From: Rhizoctonia solani
Lineage: Eukaryota > Basidiomycota > Agaricomycetes > Cantharellales > Ceratobasidiaceae
Reading direction: 5' to 3'
Assembly (NCBI RefSeq): GCF_016906535.1
Contig: NC_057382.1
Coordinates: 1,674,001-1,738,000, forward strand
Length of the DNA: 64,000 bases
A program made the translations under genes and the position numbers. Numbering within the stretch: position 1 is the stretch's first letter; every line of letters begins with the position of its first letter. Shown here piece after piece: positions 46,899 through 61,880 of the stretch. The notes beneath the pieces are model-generated. The model was not told where the DNA came from and did not search any database. It worked only from the letters and a program-made list of their open reading frames with translations.

Positions 46899-48806
46899 TT
46901 ACTTACAGTTCAACGGGGGCCTATCCATATAGGCAAACGTTGAGCTAGAATCCCAGGGCGACCGTGATAACCAACAGCTATCTGCTGTCATTTGTAAACA
47001 GGCGCAACGGACTTGGACGTCTAAATTGCTGCCAAACGGAGATAGTAAGAGTGTCTTGAGCCGGAAACGGCGACAGTTTGACATGGGTTCGATCATCGAA
47101 CAATGCTTCGACACTGTTGATAGTATCACTCTGTTGGTCGAGGTTAATCAAAGCCAGACCGCGATCCCGAAATGTATGCGGGCTATTAGTGTGCAAATCA
47201 CTAAATATTCGATTGTTGAGCTTACCCCGAAAACCAAAATTCTACGACGATCATAAGTAAGTTGTCGTAGATAGCTCTCGGCGTGCATAAGAGAAATGCT
47301 AATGTTTTCGAAGATTGGCGAATATTCAACTCTATACTTCGAACCCTCGACAACGCCAGCACTTGCGACACTATGGTCTTCTGTATATTCCCATATCTTG
47401 CTCCCGAGGCCACGGATGAAAACTACGTAGCCCCAATAAGTGATCGTAACGCAATTGTCTCCTGCTGGTGATGCACGAATTGCCATAAATACATCTTGTC
47501 GACGAGGTAGAGGTGTGTTAGTGTTTGGATGAAGATATTGCGGTAGCGTATACTCTTGGAAAACGCTACCTGGTACATGCACAGGAGGCAATGGAGATAT
47601 ATAGTCTACCAGCTGTCCAAAATCCATATTGATTTGGAAGACGCACTCGCCAGTCACCCGGCTATATATGGATATAGCATGCCCTGCTACAATTAAATGT
47701 GATTCATTAATGTCAACGCGGTCCATGTAAAGATTTTCTTCAGCTAAAGGTTCGATGTGGATTGCTTGATAGCAGTGTCTTGTTCGGATATCCCAGAGCT
47801 AGAGCTGATCGTATGCTTTGTTTCCAGCACAAACTGTAGGATACGCAAACCGAAAATTTTGCAGATCGTCTAGTTACTCCAATACGCCCAATGGAATGAG
47901 GTCATCACAATACGGAGAGTTATGATGGATGTCAGCGGAGACCGCACGCTAGTATTGACTGAGTGACGAGAACTGGAAAGAGCCAGTATATGCGTACATC
48001 GTACCCTCGTAATTGTTTGGGTGTTGACTGGCGTGCCATAAGGAAAGCATCTTGGCCGACAGCCCACATCCAGACCTCCAATAAACGAGTTCCCGGGATG
48101 TCCCAAACCAGAAACCCCTTGGATAGTTCGATTTGTCTAAACTCTGGTCCTGGCATGCGGTGATTGGTTCAGAGGCTCAGAGCAAGATCTTGGACCCTCC
48201 TGTGTACCTGATTCAGGCGAAAAAGCGCCTCCAGGGTGGATTCGCGAAAGCAATGAACAGCCAGTAACCGCGTTCACTGAAGACCGATGAGCTGCTGGTA
48301 AGGAGACTGATGAGAACGGTATATGAGCATAAGAGCTAACTCGAGTCCTCATCTCCGGTTCATCACCAATATTTCCTTTTTCGTGTCAATTATGATTTGC
48401 CCAACTTGCGTTCACTGGCGGATCCGAAAACATCACGAGTTCAGTAAGATTTATCTTTACCTTCCCATCTTCGCTCAGTAGTGATGTACAGTCGGCCTGT
48501 TTACAATATCACCAAACATTCAATAACATGAATAGGAATATCACAGTATTCTTTCCAGCTTCGTACCTTGCTCCCTTCTGCGCTCAACCGGCCGTCAAGA
48601 GCATCTGGCGGAGAATCAAGTGACGTGCACGCCGTATTAAGTCCCCCAGCGAGTTGAAGATATACCGTATTCTCATTGGTAGAAATCATTAAATTCCATA
48701 CTTTGGAGGTTTGGAATAAGACCGCAATTTCCGGTAAAGCCAAGAAACCGAGAACTCGCAAGAGGCATTCCACGGGGAGATCTTTGTATAATGTGTTCGA
48801 ATCCAT
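46899..48806 (-). pseudogene. F-box/beta-propeller gene, copy B, with an in-frame stop
   Basis: The start MDSNTLYKDLPVECLLRVLG at 48806 and the body match copy A block by block: F-box (LPVECLLRVLGFLALPEIA, LFQTSKVWNLM), DINESHLIVAGHAISIYSRV, AIRASPAGDNCVTITYWG and CACLQMTADSCWLSRS. The blade corresponding to CLSLWDV in copy A reads DQL, then TAG at 47799..47801, then LWDIRTRHC in the same frame. The stop therefore falls exactly where copy A has Ser. Other blocks around 47870-48350 do not join cleanly. I read it as a decaying tandem duplicate. A single base error creating TAG is possible but would not explain the other gaps. Confidence 0.66.
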
Positions 48807-49355
48807 ATGGGATAACCCTAGGTTTCAAATATTTCAGATCCTATCTTTTTTGTCTAAAATCATAAAGTCGCAGGCTGGTCTTGCATGAAAGAGGTTGTCT
48901 TGCCGTAGCAACATAAAGGTCACGTGAACGAGGACTTCAGAGGCCAGCCTGGCGGAAATGAACTCCAAATTGATCTCTTGCCCAAACCTATGCATAAAGG
49001 AGTAAGATAAAAACCTGACAGAATATAATTAGTATATATTTATATATTACGCAAACTCAGGACGATGTCACAACGCAACGTTGTCAACTGCTTTAGAGAA
49101 GAAATACTTGGCTCTCTCAGACTTCTGCACTCTTCCTTTCCGTAACCTTCCTCTACTTCTCTTAATTCTCAGACATTAAGGGAACCTATTGATGGGCATA
49201 ATATGCCATCATATGCATTCCTTCTTGCATATGGCACCTTATGGTGTTCGTACTTCGTCACCAGAAGCCGGAGGCGGGAAACTTAAAAAACGTCGTGTGA
49301 GTTCTTCCACACAGGTGCGACCTCTTCCCGCAGCTTTTTTACGACTCTCTTCAAC
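48807..49355. promoter_or_regulatory. Divergent upstream region of F-box copy B and protease A
   Basis: Holds both promoters. A TATA-rich patch (agtatatatttatatatta) lies at about 49031-49050, 305 bp before the protease ATG. A pyrimidine-rich ctcttcctttccgtaaccttcc stretch near 49130-49155 may be a core promoter. No gene. Confidence 0.45.
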
Positions 49356-51182
<1,827 letters not shown>

Positions 51183-53578
51183 ACGCATCTCACTAGCTGA
51201 TATCGATATATGTATCGTGGAAATAGCATTGAGCTTCCGTTTAATGGTATATAGTTTATCAACTTCGGTAATGCACGATGTATGTGGGGGATCACCATGA
51301 GGCTTCGTGATCAAGTACCGGATTTACGCGAGCTGAAGGGCTTCCCATGCTCAAACCTGGCAGGTTCGGTCGAGATGACCGAAAAAGGCCATGATTCTCA
51401 AGATCGCGACAGAATGCAGGTATGGCCTTGTCTGGCATGTGCTAAACATGAACCAACTAGCAGATGTATGCTGAATTAACGTACAAATTATCGAATCAGC
51501 CTAAGCCTCAGCCCCATCAATGTATACTAGTTCCTCAAATTTGAAACTCAGGGGACGCCGATGGGGACTGAAACCCGGGTTCTTGGACGGCGTATCCCTC
51601 ATTGTAAGCACTAGTTTGATAGTAATCACAATGATGCTTCAAAATTGAGCTACTATATGCATATTTAATTATAAGAACATGCTTCAATTGGTTCTCAGGA
51701 CCGGTCACTCTGCTTACCTGTTGAAACCACGTACATATGCGCCATTATCGAAACAACCCAATTGTCCTAGTTCCATTTTTGCACTCGACTTATCTACTGG
51801 GTGTAGAAGTTTGAAGTGCCTCCGCCGCCGAACGCACTGACCAATCAAATCACAAAATACCCTCTTTTTGTTTATGGCTTCAGGATCAGGGCTATCAAAA
51901 ACTTATCAGAAAGTATGATGGGGGTGGGGTGTGACAACAACCATGCGCACCAACGATGACGGTTAGAGGCCAGTATGTCACTGGCTACGTGTGTAATATA
52001 CTGAAGAATTCGAATCGAACTTACAATCGCACTTCCGTCTGGCTCTGTCTGGCTATTGGTATTAGCACCCCAATAATATATCTCATTAGTCATATACCAC
52101 AACTAGAACTAGCGAGTGATTTGCAGTAGTTTATGAAAGTCAGTTTTAACCCTCGGGCAAGCCTAGGCACCCCGAGGGTCTCTACCCACTTCCACAAATC
52201 CAATAGATAAATTCACCGTCTTGAATGGAAATTGGAAAACTGCACGGAACAATTACAGGTAGCCTCCAGGTCGGTCTTCCATGCGTGTCTATCACCGGCA
52301 TTGGTCTATTACTGACAGTGATTATCTGGTCTCAAACATTTCGGCTCTATCCAACCTGATGATTTACCTGGGACTTGTGAGCTCGAAGGACCGGGCATAT
52401 TGTATTGAAATTTATCGGTCGACGCTTTGAGACGGCAAAGGCGTTGGCCGGTGCCGCGCGAACAGCGCGTTACGCAATAACCTCGACACGTGCTTCGGAA
52501 CTATTCGAGAGGTAGCGTGCAGCGTGTAAATCATATCCCGCTATTCCAGCAGGTTTCACCAATATATCGCCGTAGTCCTGCATGTTGTTTGCCGCAGCGA
52601 GCGTGTGCGAATCACTTACTGCCTATTAAGGTATTCTATGCGATCGCAACCTGGCGCCTCGAATGGAAATTGCGTGTGATGAGTCAAGGCAAGTGCATAA
52701 ACACGAGAACGCCAAACCCTACTATCAGGTGTAAATGTTATATGGCGATCAACGTGATGGTTCTCGTAACTCAGGCCACATATGGCAGTCATAAATTGCG
52801 CGGTTATACAAATTCATATCCATATGTGTCGCGGATGGCGGTAGTTAGGAGTAAAAAAGTTCTGGGGGTGGAATTCAGTGTGCCTTGGCGTAACCTTTCG
52901 GTTTGGCTACAGTTGGAGCCACTCGGTCTTGCCTCACCGATAACCTCACAAATCATTTCAGCGACTGCATCCATGTCACGCGCCAAAGGACTTTATATCC
53001 GGCCGGATTTACCGCATCCTGGGGGTCTCGCGCTCAGGACCAGAATCGGGCTACCTTGGATAACCGGACAACCTCGAATTTTGCCTCCACCGCAATCGAA
53101 CGCCACCTAATGTGAGCGCCCAGGGGTAACAGCACCTGGACCTACTGAAAATTTGTCCGACCGATTAAGTTCGCTGTTCGAGACTTTCTGGCCAGGCGGG
53201 GTTTGATTGTCGGTCGCCGGCGGTCGTTGTCCCGGGGCCCGTTCCACGTGTATTCGATGGACTTGACTTTTTCTGAGCATACACACTCCAATCAACCGTT
53301 TGGCAGATCAGATCAAAAGATCAGTCTGGTGCTGGATATATCGTAATGGGGTGTCCATAGCATTGTATCATAATAGGGCAATAGTGACAACATGTGTATT
53401 GGAGGACATGGCAAGTAGTTCGTGGTATATGCTGTGATAAATACTAATGTGTGCGGGATAATACAAATGCAAAGGAAGCGAAGAGAAATAATACATCAAC
53501 ATAATTGCACCAGTGCAAGCGAACGGAAACGACAAAAGGCAAAGTCACATAATTGACAATGTCTGACCGAAACAAATG
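51183..53578. other. 2.4 kb interval without a supported gene
   Basis: Sits between the ends of protease A and cyclin 3, so both neighbours finish here. Several open frames exist (longest 52490..53110, plus strand), but their translations show no domain, no splice pattern and unbiased composition. Near 52153 there is a small inverted repeat (ccctcgggc ... ccccgaggg). I found no terminal repeats or transposase-like motifs, though an old transposon remnant cannot be excluded. Confidence 0.4.
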
Positions 53579-54860
53579 TCATTGCGTATGAGGTGCGCGG
53601 CCAGCACCAATCCAGAGCCTCCAGCCTAACACGTCACCAACAACTCGTTCGCATTCTCCAATATCACGGCTGCCCAACCCGCTGATAAGGGACCATGACC
53701 GATTGTCATACGGCTTGTCAAACACGAATTTGCAAGCTAGTACCAGAGCGGCCAAAAATACTCGACGAGCGTCGGTAAGGACTCGCTCTTGTGGGGTCCT
53801 ATCGGCAGGCGGAAGTAAGACACCCGGGATTGTGGCGAGGAGTTTATTCTTGAGCGCAACAGACTGCATCGCACGATTGATAGCCGCACGGCAGCGAAGA
53901 ACATAGCCGGCGGCTACTCGGATGATCAGCCCAGGCAGTGCGGCCCGCTTGAATAACTCAGAGAGGAACCAGCGCATACTTCCTGCCGGCGCTGCTCCGG
54001 GCTGAGGTTCGAGAACCCCGAGAGCACTAAGGTGTCGTGCGAGCTCCCTTTTGGATGGAAGGGATTGGACGTGAATTGGCTGTTCTGTCTGGAAGACTGA
54101 CGGGAGAGGCGGAAGATTTGTTTGCTTTGGGGCAGGAGGTGATTGAGGCGTGAGTGGGGCAACGTTTTTTTGTGCCCGTTGGGAGGGCATAATCTGTCGT
54201 ACCAGTGTCGGTGTGACGGGCGAGAGAGCGGATGGCTTAAGCGTGGGGGTCAAAATTGTAGGAGTACTTGGGCTAATCGATCCATGTCTCGTTAGATATG
54301 ACCAAAGCACGATTGGGTAAATATGAGCTTACCTTGCAGCGCGTGTCCCTAAATCTTTGTCACATCTGGGTGAGGTGATATTAGGTAGGGCCTGCTGACA
54401 GCCTGGCTGAAAGTAGATTGATGCCAGTATGGCAAGGGAAAGTTCTATAACCCCATGAAGAATTAGAATCAGGGTAGCCACGCCCGATCATGCATTCCAG
54501 CTTACCCAAAACGTAGTTGGAACTTGTTTGCTCGAGGAGCGTGGGAGGTGTACCAGGGGGTGATGAGCTTGGGGTGGGCAGCTGCGAGCGCTCCCGGGTG
54601 GATTTGGTTGGTGTATCACTGAGTTGGTTATTCGAGATTGTGGATTGTGGTAGGGTATCAGATCCCGCGGCCGAACGCACAGGGGAAGTTGGAAGTTGGC
54701 GCAATCGGATGAGGGTAGGCAGAGCCCTTTTGTTGGGGATAGAATGGCAGTTCGCAAAGTAAGGTTGCCATCGTGCAAGTCGACCTGAGGGTGCGTTTCT
54801 CACAACGGACCCAGCGACATTATTCTCGCGAATAGGAGGGAGAGGTGGAAGGGCAGCCAT
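53579..54860 (-). CDS. Pho85-type (PCL) cyclin 3
   Basis: The last exon, 53579..54272, is secure. It holds TLKPSALSPVTPTLV, SMRWFLSELFKRAALPGL, AAGYVLRCRAAINRA, DARRVFLAALVLACKFVFDK, NRSWSLISGLGSRDIGECER and DVLGWRLWIG. The preceding part starts MAALPPLPPIREN at 54860 (or MTDHSCLPL at 54917) and is Ser/Pro-rich. Introns at 54273..54332 and from 54505 downward are clear at their donors, but the middle exon (about 54333-54395) is not uniquely phased. The cyclin block closely resembles the gene at 22806..23945. It lies between two proteases that point towards it from either side. Confidence 0.74.
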
Positions 54861-55645
54861 GATGAGATCGGAGACGATAGGGTGGGAGGGCAGTGGCAAG
54901 CAAGAGTGATCGGTCAAGATGTGTTGGTCTTATAATGTGTTATCCAATCAGTTAGAATGTCGAAATGCGGAGGGCTCGGGTGGGAGATCACAGCATCAGA
55001 AGCAAAGTACAAGCTAGATATGACGCAGGGGGGATGGGCAATAGGAGGGGGCTATTTAGGCCGTATTTGAGTAGGCCCACGGAGTAATGGCCGCAATTGC
55101 AAGTTGGATGGGTGCATGTTTTCCCAGATTACCGCTATCCGCTGACCGTTCCGTCGGCGCCCTGTGGTCGTTCGGACAATAACACGGATCCTTGTACCCG
55201 GTGTGCCTTGCCGCACTCAAAGTCACGTGGATCTTAGCTTTTCTGTCTGATCTTGTTGAAACGATCCCTAGCCGATTGAACTCTTTCTCCGTGTCAGGAC
55301 CACATTCAGAAAATCATGTTGTATCTGTGTGATCGAACGAACTCCTATGAACCGATGGCGCCTATCCCACTCATGTCAGTTTGAAAAAGAAACACCGTTG
55401 CGGCGCCCGGTCGAGCTCGGCAATTTTCACCTCTGTGCCGACTACCCCGAAGGCCGACCGAATGCAAAGGCTAAAGGGAAACGATAGCCAAACTAAGGTT
55501 TGTAACGTATGGACCCTTATCCTGGAACCAATTACCACACCATGTCTTCGCTCGACGCGTATAGTATCTGTTGTTGTAATTGCCCCACACGACTCGTAAT
55601 TGGGTACTTGACCATACATTATTACACTGGAAGAAATGTCGGTAG
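54861..55645. other. Intergenic region
   Basis: Upstream of cyclin 3 and downstream of protease B (both on the minus strand). Two overlapping open frames at about 55371..55619 on opposite strands have no recognisable content. Confidence 0.45.
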
Positions 55646-57637
55646 CTACAATGTATTTTGGGACATCAAATTCGCCGTCCCGTTAGCTAACATGAATTGA
55701 GAAGTCAACAATTACTCAGATGAGATAAGAGGTCAGTTCTTACGAATACTCGACAGGACATTCACCCGCGCAAGCGCCTGCAGGCGGGTTTTCATCTCGG
55801 ACGGGGTGCGCTGTCCTTCTAACCCTATGAGATAGGCAATAAGCCCCGCCTAAACGGATGATTGTCATTATTATTGCTGTCGCACTCTAACAATAAAAAG
55901 ACTTACAACATGAGGCCTGGGGATAGTGTATTAGTGTTATGATTTGCAGCTGAAACCTATCAAGTAAATCTACTTACGCCGCCATGCTCGTGCCACTATC
56001 GACCCTGCTTGAATTTGGGCCATTAATCCCCGCCGAAGTTATGTTCTGTTGGCAATTGTTACCCCGATGAAATTGAGGAGCGCTAAGCAGAGTTGTGGCA
56101 CTCTGATTACTTACCACTCCGGGAGCGAAAACGGCTACTGGGGAGCCGTAATTGGACGTTTCGGATCGTACGCCGTTGATGTCAACGTTCCCAACAGCAA
56201 TCACTCCAGGTACCCTCGCTGGAGACCATCCCGATGCATCGACATCTGCATTTCCGGCTGCCACGATTGTGTGAATACCAGCGTTCACAACCTACGAGTA
56301 AAGGTAAATTCCATAAATACGGATGCGGAGTTAGAAACCGGATTAAAGGTCGGGATATAGGCAGCTTACACCCATCACGGCATCATCAAGCGCAGTGCTC
56401 GTGCCTCCGCCCAGGCTAAGATTAAACACAGACGGCCGCCCAGTTGAATTCGCATGTGCCGCTGCCCAGCTCAGACCTGCAATACTAAGCACCGTTTGGT
56501 CCGTTATCTGAATAACCAAAGAATGCTGCTTGGGCCTCTCACGACCAGTTGAATACATACATGTCCGAAGCAAACCCGCGACCGGTATCCGTAATTACCT
56601 TGACGTCGATTACCCGCGCTTGTTTAGCCACACCAAACCTAGTCCCTGCAGCGGTTCCTATCATGTTATGATTAGCACCAGCGTATCGCGCCCGCACTGA
56701 ACGAGCGACAGTTGGGTCCTTCCTCACCTGCAACGTGGGTACCTTTACGAGTTGCGTAAGTTCTCGATCAGCCTCCGCCGAGGAACGTGCTGGGACTTCA
56801 AAACCTACCATGACCAAAAATGTCTCCTGTCTGAAAATTGCCCATCAACCGCGCGAGATTAATCCACGAGACCGAATTAGACAATAGGGGGGAGGCGTAC
56901 CGTTGTGTAACGGGCAAAAACGGGACTGTGCTCCACGCGATTCGCAAAATCGGTGTGATTGGAATAGACTCCGCTATCAAGTATGTAGATATCAGCGCCT
57001 ATAGAAAACCTCGCTTGTTAATCGTTTGACACGGTTAGTCAATCGATCATCTACCTTGCCCAGCGCTCGAGTCGTACTAAATCGAAACGGTATCGTATCG
57101 ATATCAGGGAAAGACTCCTGAATAGAGAAGTGCTCACCTGATATGTGTAATTCAAGATTGCAGAAGATTCATGGCTGGCGGGAAACGGAACCTACGAGAC
57201 GAATCGAATGCTCTCAGAGAGGTCTGTAGCGACAGCCAGAGAACTTGGAGGCTCACCGATCGGGTGATGGCATGTAAGCCCCAAGGAGCGTCTGTTTGTG
57301 TAGCCAGCGAAGTAACATAGAATTCGGTATCAGGTTCAATATATTCAACTGAATCCAATAGAGACAGTGACTTGAATGTGGCCTGGTCATCCAGGTTGAT
57401 GGCATATCCATTGAAGATCCTTGGATCGAAATGGACCGCACGACTCGACTCGACCTTGTTCAAACTTCCCTTGATACGGGAAAAATGGGATTGGCAAGAG
57501 TGTCCAGGCTTTAGTTTGACAATAAACGATTGTGATGTTGATTTGAATCCACTGAAAGGAACGGAAGGTAGCGCCAGTCCATTACTACTCCAAGCCAATA
57601 GAACTAGAGAGAGAAGGGGCACAATTATCATGGTCAC
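55646..57637 (-). CDS. Secreted subtilisin-like serine protease B (S8, proteinase K type)
   Basis: Thirteen exons: 57257..57637, 57138..57191, 57055..57076, 56901..56998, 56809..56830, 56728..56742, 56561..56657, 56370..56484, 56115..56291, 55978..56045, 55907..55916, 55744..55849 and 55646..55686. The frame is intact, 401 residues. A signal peptide (MIIVPLLSLVLLAWSSNGLA) and I9 propeptide (SFIVKLKPGH ... VEYIEPDTEF) precede the enzyme. Triad: ILDSGV (Asp, with DSG instead of the commoner DTG), GHGTHVAGT (His) and DSGTSMAAPHVAG (Ser). The layout copies protease A almost base for base (22, 98, 22, ... 177, 68, 10, 106, 41 nt), with one extra intron splitting the 112-nt exon into 15 + 97. Confidence 0.93.
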
Positions 57638-58383
57638 GGCAGATCAGAGGGGGAGGATGTTCGTGGAGTACGTTTGACAACCCAAGTCTTTAGGTGCGAA
57701 CAACGGTTAAGTAGAACAAAAGTGAAAACTGTGAGTCCAAATCAGGCCAAGTCCGTCCGACTGATGGCCTGTCAAATTCGTTGTGCCGGGGTCCCTGGCT
57801 ACGGTGCGCTTTGTTCATTGTCCCTGCCACGGCCTACTACGCCTGGACACTCTATAGTGTTGAGATATTCGTGTTATTGGTTTTAGACATACTGTAGATC
57901 GACACGTAGACATGGTTGGACGGGGGTTAAGCTATACGTAAGAACCAGGTACGTTGATAGAGGTGTTAGTAGTCTAAACATCCCGCCGATCCTTCCACAT
58001 ATGGAACAATGGATCTTATCTTATATTTAGTAGTTGATTTCTCTCAATCAGATACTCTGAACCGAACACGGTGGTATTCCGTTTATCGCTGCACCTCAAT
58101 CTCACCCTCTACTAGAAATGTAACACAAATCAAATGCACAAAGTTTGTACGGGCACGCAATTGAGAGATGCAAAAGCGTTATTTCTGTTTCCCTCATGCC
58201 TACAGCTCATACCGACTTGTGTATGAATCAAACAAGTCAAGGTGATGAGAGTTATAATTGTGGTTTACTATATACATGGTACTACAAGTCTGTCCTGGGT
58301 GAGTTGTGTAAATGCTACAGGGGGTTTCATAATCAAATTCAAGCGACATGGGAGATGAATTTGTCTAGAGATATTAGTATTTG
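57638..58383. other. Intergenic region
   Basis: Upstream of protease B and downstream of F-box gene C. No coding signal; some AT-rich stretches near 58015. Confidence 0.45.
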
Positions 58384-59794
58384 TCATATCCAGGATTGCG
58401 GCAACTGGCATTCGCTTCTTGCCCGTCCGAACCAAACATTGCCATTGGGCCATTCACCTTGGGTACGTTCTCCGTACTTGTCACTCCCCAATGCTTTACT
58501 GAAGGTACAACCCTCAAGTGCCCCGCACTCATAACTTATTCCAGTACCCCCTCTAGAGTAACATCTGTCTGGGGTAACAACATGGACAAGTTTCGGCATG
58601 AGCTTCACAAGGGAGTAAGGGATTGCGTAGTCGACGTCCTTTCCTCGTTTGCTAATGGCCTTGTGAGGGGCACTCCCGTCATGTGGCCATTCTCCTGGTA
58701 AGAGGAAACACAATTCTGTTGCAGACTCGAATATCGGATCCTGGAGGGCCTCCGGGGCTGTGTATGATTCATTGCCCTCAAAAGTTCCAGTGAGCCGAAC
58801 TATATACATATGTTTATTATCAGAGGATTATCATTTACGGTAAGGGAGGATAGACTGGGTGCGTACTTACCTCTTTCCCTGGCTCTAAGGTAACGGCGAC
58901 CCTTTCGACCACCGGGAACGCCCTCGATATAAGTTCTAAATTAAGAGTTGGTCTTGGCACAACGAAATAATCTAACGGAAGCGCCAGCGATCTGACCGTT
59001 TTGTGACCGCCTTGCGCAACTAGCGGAGATATTGAAAGTGCTATCTCGACATCCAGGATAAGTTGCGCATGCGCCCCAGTTGACTGAGATTTGTCAAGCA
59101 GACCGAATGTATGGACATCGCAGCGGGTCAAAAGAGCACGTGTCCACCATGGGGTAGCCCACAATGTACCCAGCTCCATAAGTTTATAATCTACCGCGGG
59201 CGCTTGGAATCTGGCGGTAAGGCTAGTCAGGTCGTCGGAGCCATGAGGAAAATTGGTAAGATGGGTCAGCACAAGGTGATTCAATTCTGTGTGAGTTCCA
59301 ATGAACTCCAATGCGCCGGGCGTAAAGGAACCTAGCCTAAAGGACGTAAGACTGAAGGGAAAATATCCGAATTTCAGCTCAAGCGATAATCGGGAGTGTA
59401 GTATTGCGCCAGCCTTCCCCTCTTCAATCCACAATCCCTTCAGTTGGGTTGCATGTTTCATTATTATTGTCACGTCTTGGATGTATTTGTCCTGGTGTTC
59501 CCACATACGTTGGATATCATCTTTTCCTGGTACGTAAGTAGTGTATCGTGAACGAGTGGATAACATAATGTCGAGTTGTGTAATGTGCGTACACAGGGCC
59601 CGGTCTTTGAGCAGTCTGGAAACGACATCGAAGGCAGGCCCGTCCGGGCGAAGTGTAACGTGGGTATAGACAAATCTTTCAATATTCAAATAGCACCATC
59701 GCGCTGTAGAGCCCAGTGCGATACGATCAAGAGTGTTAGGAAGATGTGCTACAATCTGAATAAGTATGTCTTCGTTGATGAATGGTCTAGACAT
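58384..59794 (-). CDS. F-box protein C
   Basis: The start at 59794 reads MSRPFINEDILIQIVAHLPN, followed by TLDRIALGSTARWCYLNIE, the usual fungal F-box pattern. The body consists of leucine-rich segments (LKGLWIEEGKAG, PFSLTSFRLGSFTPGALEFI, HLVLTHLTNFPHG, TVRSLALPLDYFVVP), consistent with an irregular LRR substrate-binding part. A donor after PGKE near 58871 leads to a second exon around 58384..58800 (IPYSLVKLMPKLVHVVTPD). The phase across this intron is off by one, so the 3' half is provisional. It is unrelated in sequence to the tandem F-box pair upstream. Confidence 0.68.
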
Positions 59795-61376
59795 GGCTTC
59801 GGAATGGCTCTGGAAGTTTGCTTCTTCCTGACTCAAGCTGTAGAGCACGCAGAGCTGGGAATTTGCTGAATAGAACTATTCAGATGCAACGAGAGATCTT
59901 CCGGAAGACCGAGAGAAGGGCGCTTTTTATTGGGTTAGAAAATTAGGGCTGCTATCCTTCCCGTGCGCACAGCTGCCAAGCTTAAGCTCGACTATCTGGG
60001 GTAGACAACGCCAGTTCTGTGATCCCCTACTAAATTTACGCCTATCTTGGGATCCACAATATGTTCGACAAAGTTTTGTAGGTTATCTCATCAAGAAACC
60101 GTTTGTTTGCTTTGAAAAAAGGGCCGCTTCGAGTGAGCAAGCCTGGGTCCGGGGTGTGGGGTGGCGGCGATCTGAAAGCGGTGCTGGGCGTTCAATTGAA
60201 CTTTAGTCACATGACACACCCTAAGTAGTGCATATATTCGAGTTTATACTCTCGATACATACCTTAGGAGTATTGTTCATGTATTCTTATAAATATAAGC
60301 AATCTAATGATAGAGTGACAAGTAGTCCTGAATCATGTTTCAGATCATAAATACGATACATGGAAGGCTAAGCTTGCTGCGAAAGTGCGCTGCGAATTCA
60401 GGGAACAAACCAGTTACAATAGATTCAAGCTCTTTTAGCTCACATTAAGCTGTCTACGTCAGGATGTTTCAGTCATCCATAGCCATGGGTAGATTAGCTA
60501 ACCAATGAAAAGCTGCATCCGATCTTTAAGTGACTGCGATTTGTTAGTTCAGCAATTACCATACTTTAATGATTAAATAGAAGGTCAAATCATGGTTCCT
60601 CCAGGTGTCAGATCGATATTATGGATAGGGTAATTAAAATTACTCGTAAATGAATACTGTTTGTCACACCTGATGACAGGGTTGACTGCGTTGGCTGCGC
60701 GCGGCTGAGCATGATGCCATAACGTTTGCCACACCCGCCAGAGAACACGCGAGAAATATTTGAAAGAGGTTACTGAAATAATGTTCTGACAAAATACTAT
60801 CGTCATCAGCATGGGTGAAGTCGCAAGGGGGCCGCCTGACCGAGACTTCGAAGCTATAATCAGCATGTTGATGTTACCTCGGCTTGATGCTACCTTATGA
60901 GGGCTTTCAATTTCGGGTAGGTCCGTGATGTAACCAAACTATTACGAGTTTACGAATAAGATGTAAGACATATGTAGATACGTGATAGGAATTACAATAT
61001 GAGCAGCCTGACGTCGTTATGAAAACGACTTGCCCTGGTGTGTACATGGCCGTACTAGCATTAGCTCCGGTTGCATCTGGCTGAATGCAACGCACAAAGA
61101 TGCCACTATGGCGTGATAAGATCTTGAAAATCAGTATATCAGTAAAATACATCTTTTTTCAGTATAATTTGGCCTGAAAACTACAATGCCAGTATGCTTT
61201 CCTCAGTACGAATCAGACTAAGGGAGAATTGATATTCAAAGTTAGCATACATTGGCCTTGATTTCAGTTCAATTCCTGCTTAAATACATGTTCTTATTTT
61301 CAGTATTTAACCTTGTACAGTGATGGAGCTATATATGATGGAATATATAACATCCATCGATGGGGGCCGCTCGTGG
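59795..61376. other. Intergenic region with weak open frames
   Basis: AT-rich. Minus-strand open frames at 60585..60866 and 60907..61152 look partly protein-like, but I could not join them to each other or to the frame at 61377. They could be relics of the same gene. Confidence 0.35.
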
Positions 61377-61880
61377 TTACAGGTAAAATAAAATAAAAGA
61401 GTTCCATGAAGGCGAGCTTAACATGATTGTTTGTAAACAAGCTAACGAGTCGGAGCCTACGTTGTATACATAATCGATTTTGGGACTGTTATTATTGGTA
61501 GATCCGGGACCAAAACTCGCCCAGTGCTCTCGGATTTGGATGAACTTGACCTCATTTATCCATGTGCTAGAAATGTAGTCCTTTCCGGTTTCGAGGTCTG
61601 TAGTAGTAGTGTTGTAGCATCCAGCAGGTATTTTAAGACTATTGAATGCTTTGCCGCAAGTACTAAAGTTGAGTTGAGCTAAATCGCTCAAATTCTGCAG
61701 TTCAGAAGTGCAGCTGGCATGAAAGATACATAGCACTCAACCACGCTTGCCATGACCATTCCAATAGACCGCGGGTGGTACAATATTAGAACCATTGAAC
61801 AACCTTGTGTTTGGAAGCTCAGCTCAGTTTACCCTTAGGGTTTACAGGGAGAGCATTCACTGCACCAATATAGCTCAAAA
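61377..61880 (-). CDS. Possible small secreted protein, unassigned
   Basis: The open exon 61377..61700 encodes CTSELQNLSDLAQLNFSTCG, IPAGCYNTTTTDLETGKDY, REHWASFGPGSTNNNSPKI and a hydrophobic end (WNSFILFYL). Cys residues and Asn-x-Thr/Ser sites suggest secretion. Upstream on the same strand there is a signal-peptide-like stretch (QLYLLSYIGAVNALPVNPKG, about 61840-61900) and NIVPPAVYWNGHGKR near 61770. The intron between the latter and the main exon would be too short, so the model is incomplete, and no start codon was located. No family recognised; effector-like or wall-associated proteins are possible. Confidence 0.35.

Noticed and set aside
52150..52185. Inverted repeat ccctcgggc/ccccgaggg as a terminator
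   Set aside because: Stem-loop terminators are not used by RNA polymerase II, and the repeat is isolated from gene ends; treated as chance.
52490..53110. 206-codon open frame on the plus strand
   Set aside because: No recognisable domain, no splice sites in keeping with local genes and no composition bias; likely chance.
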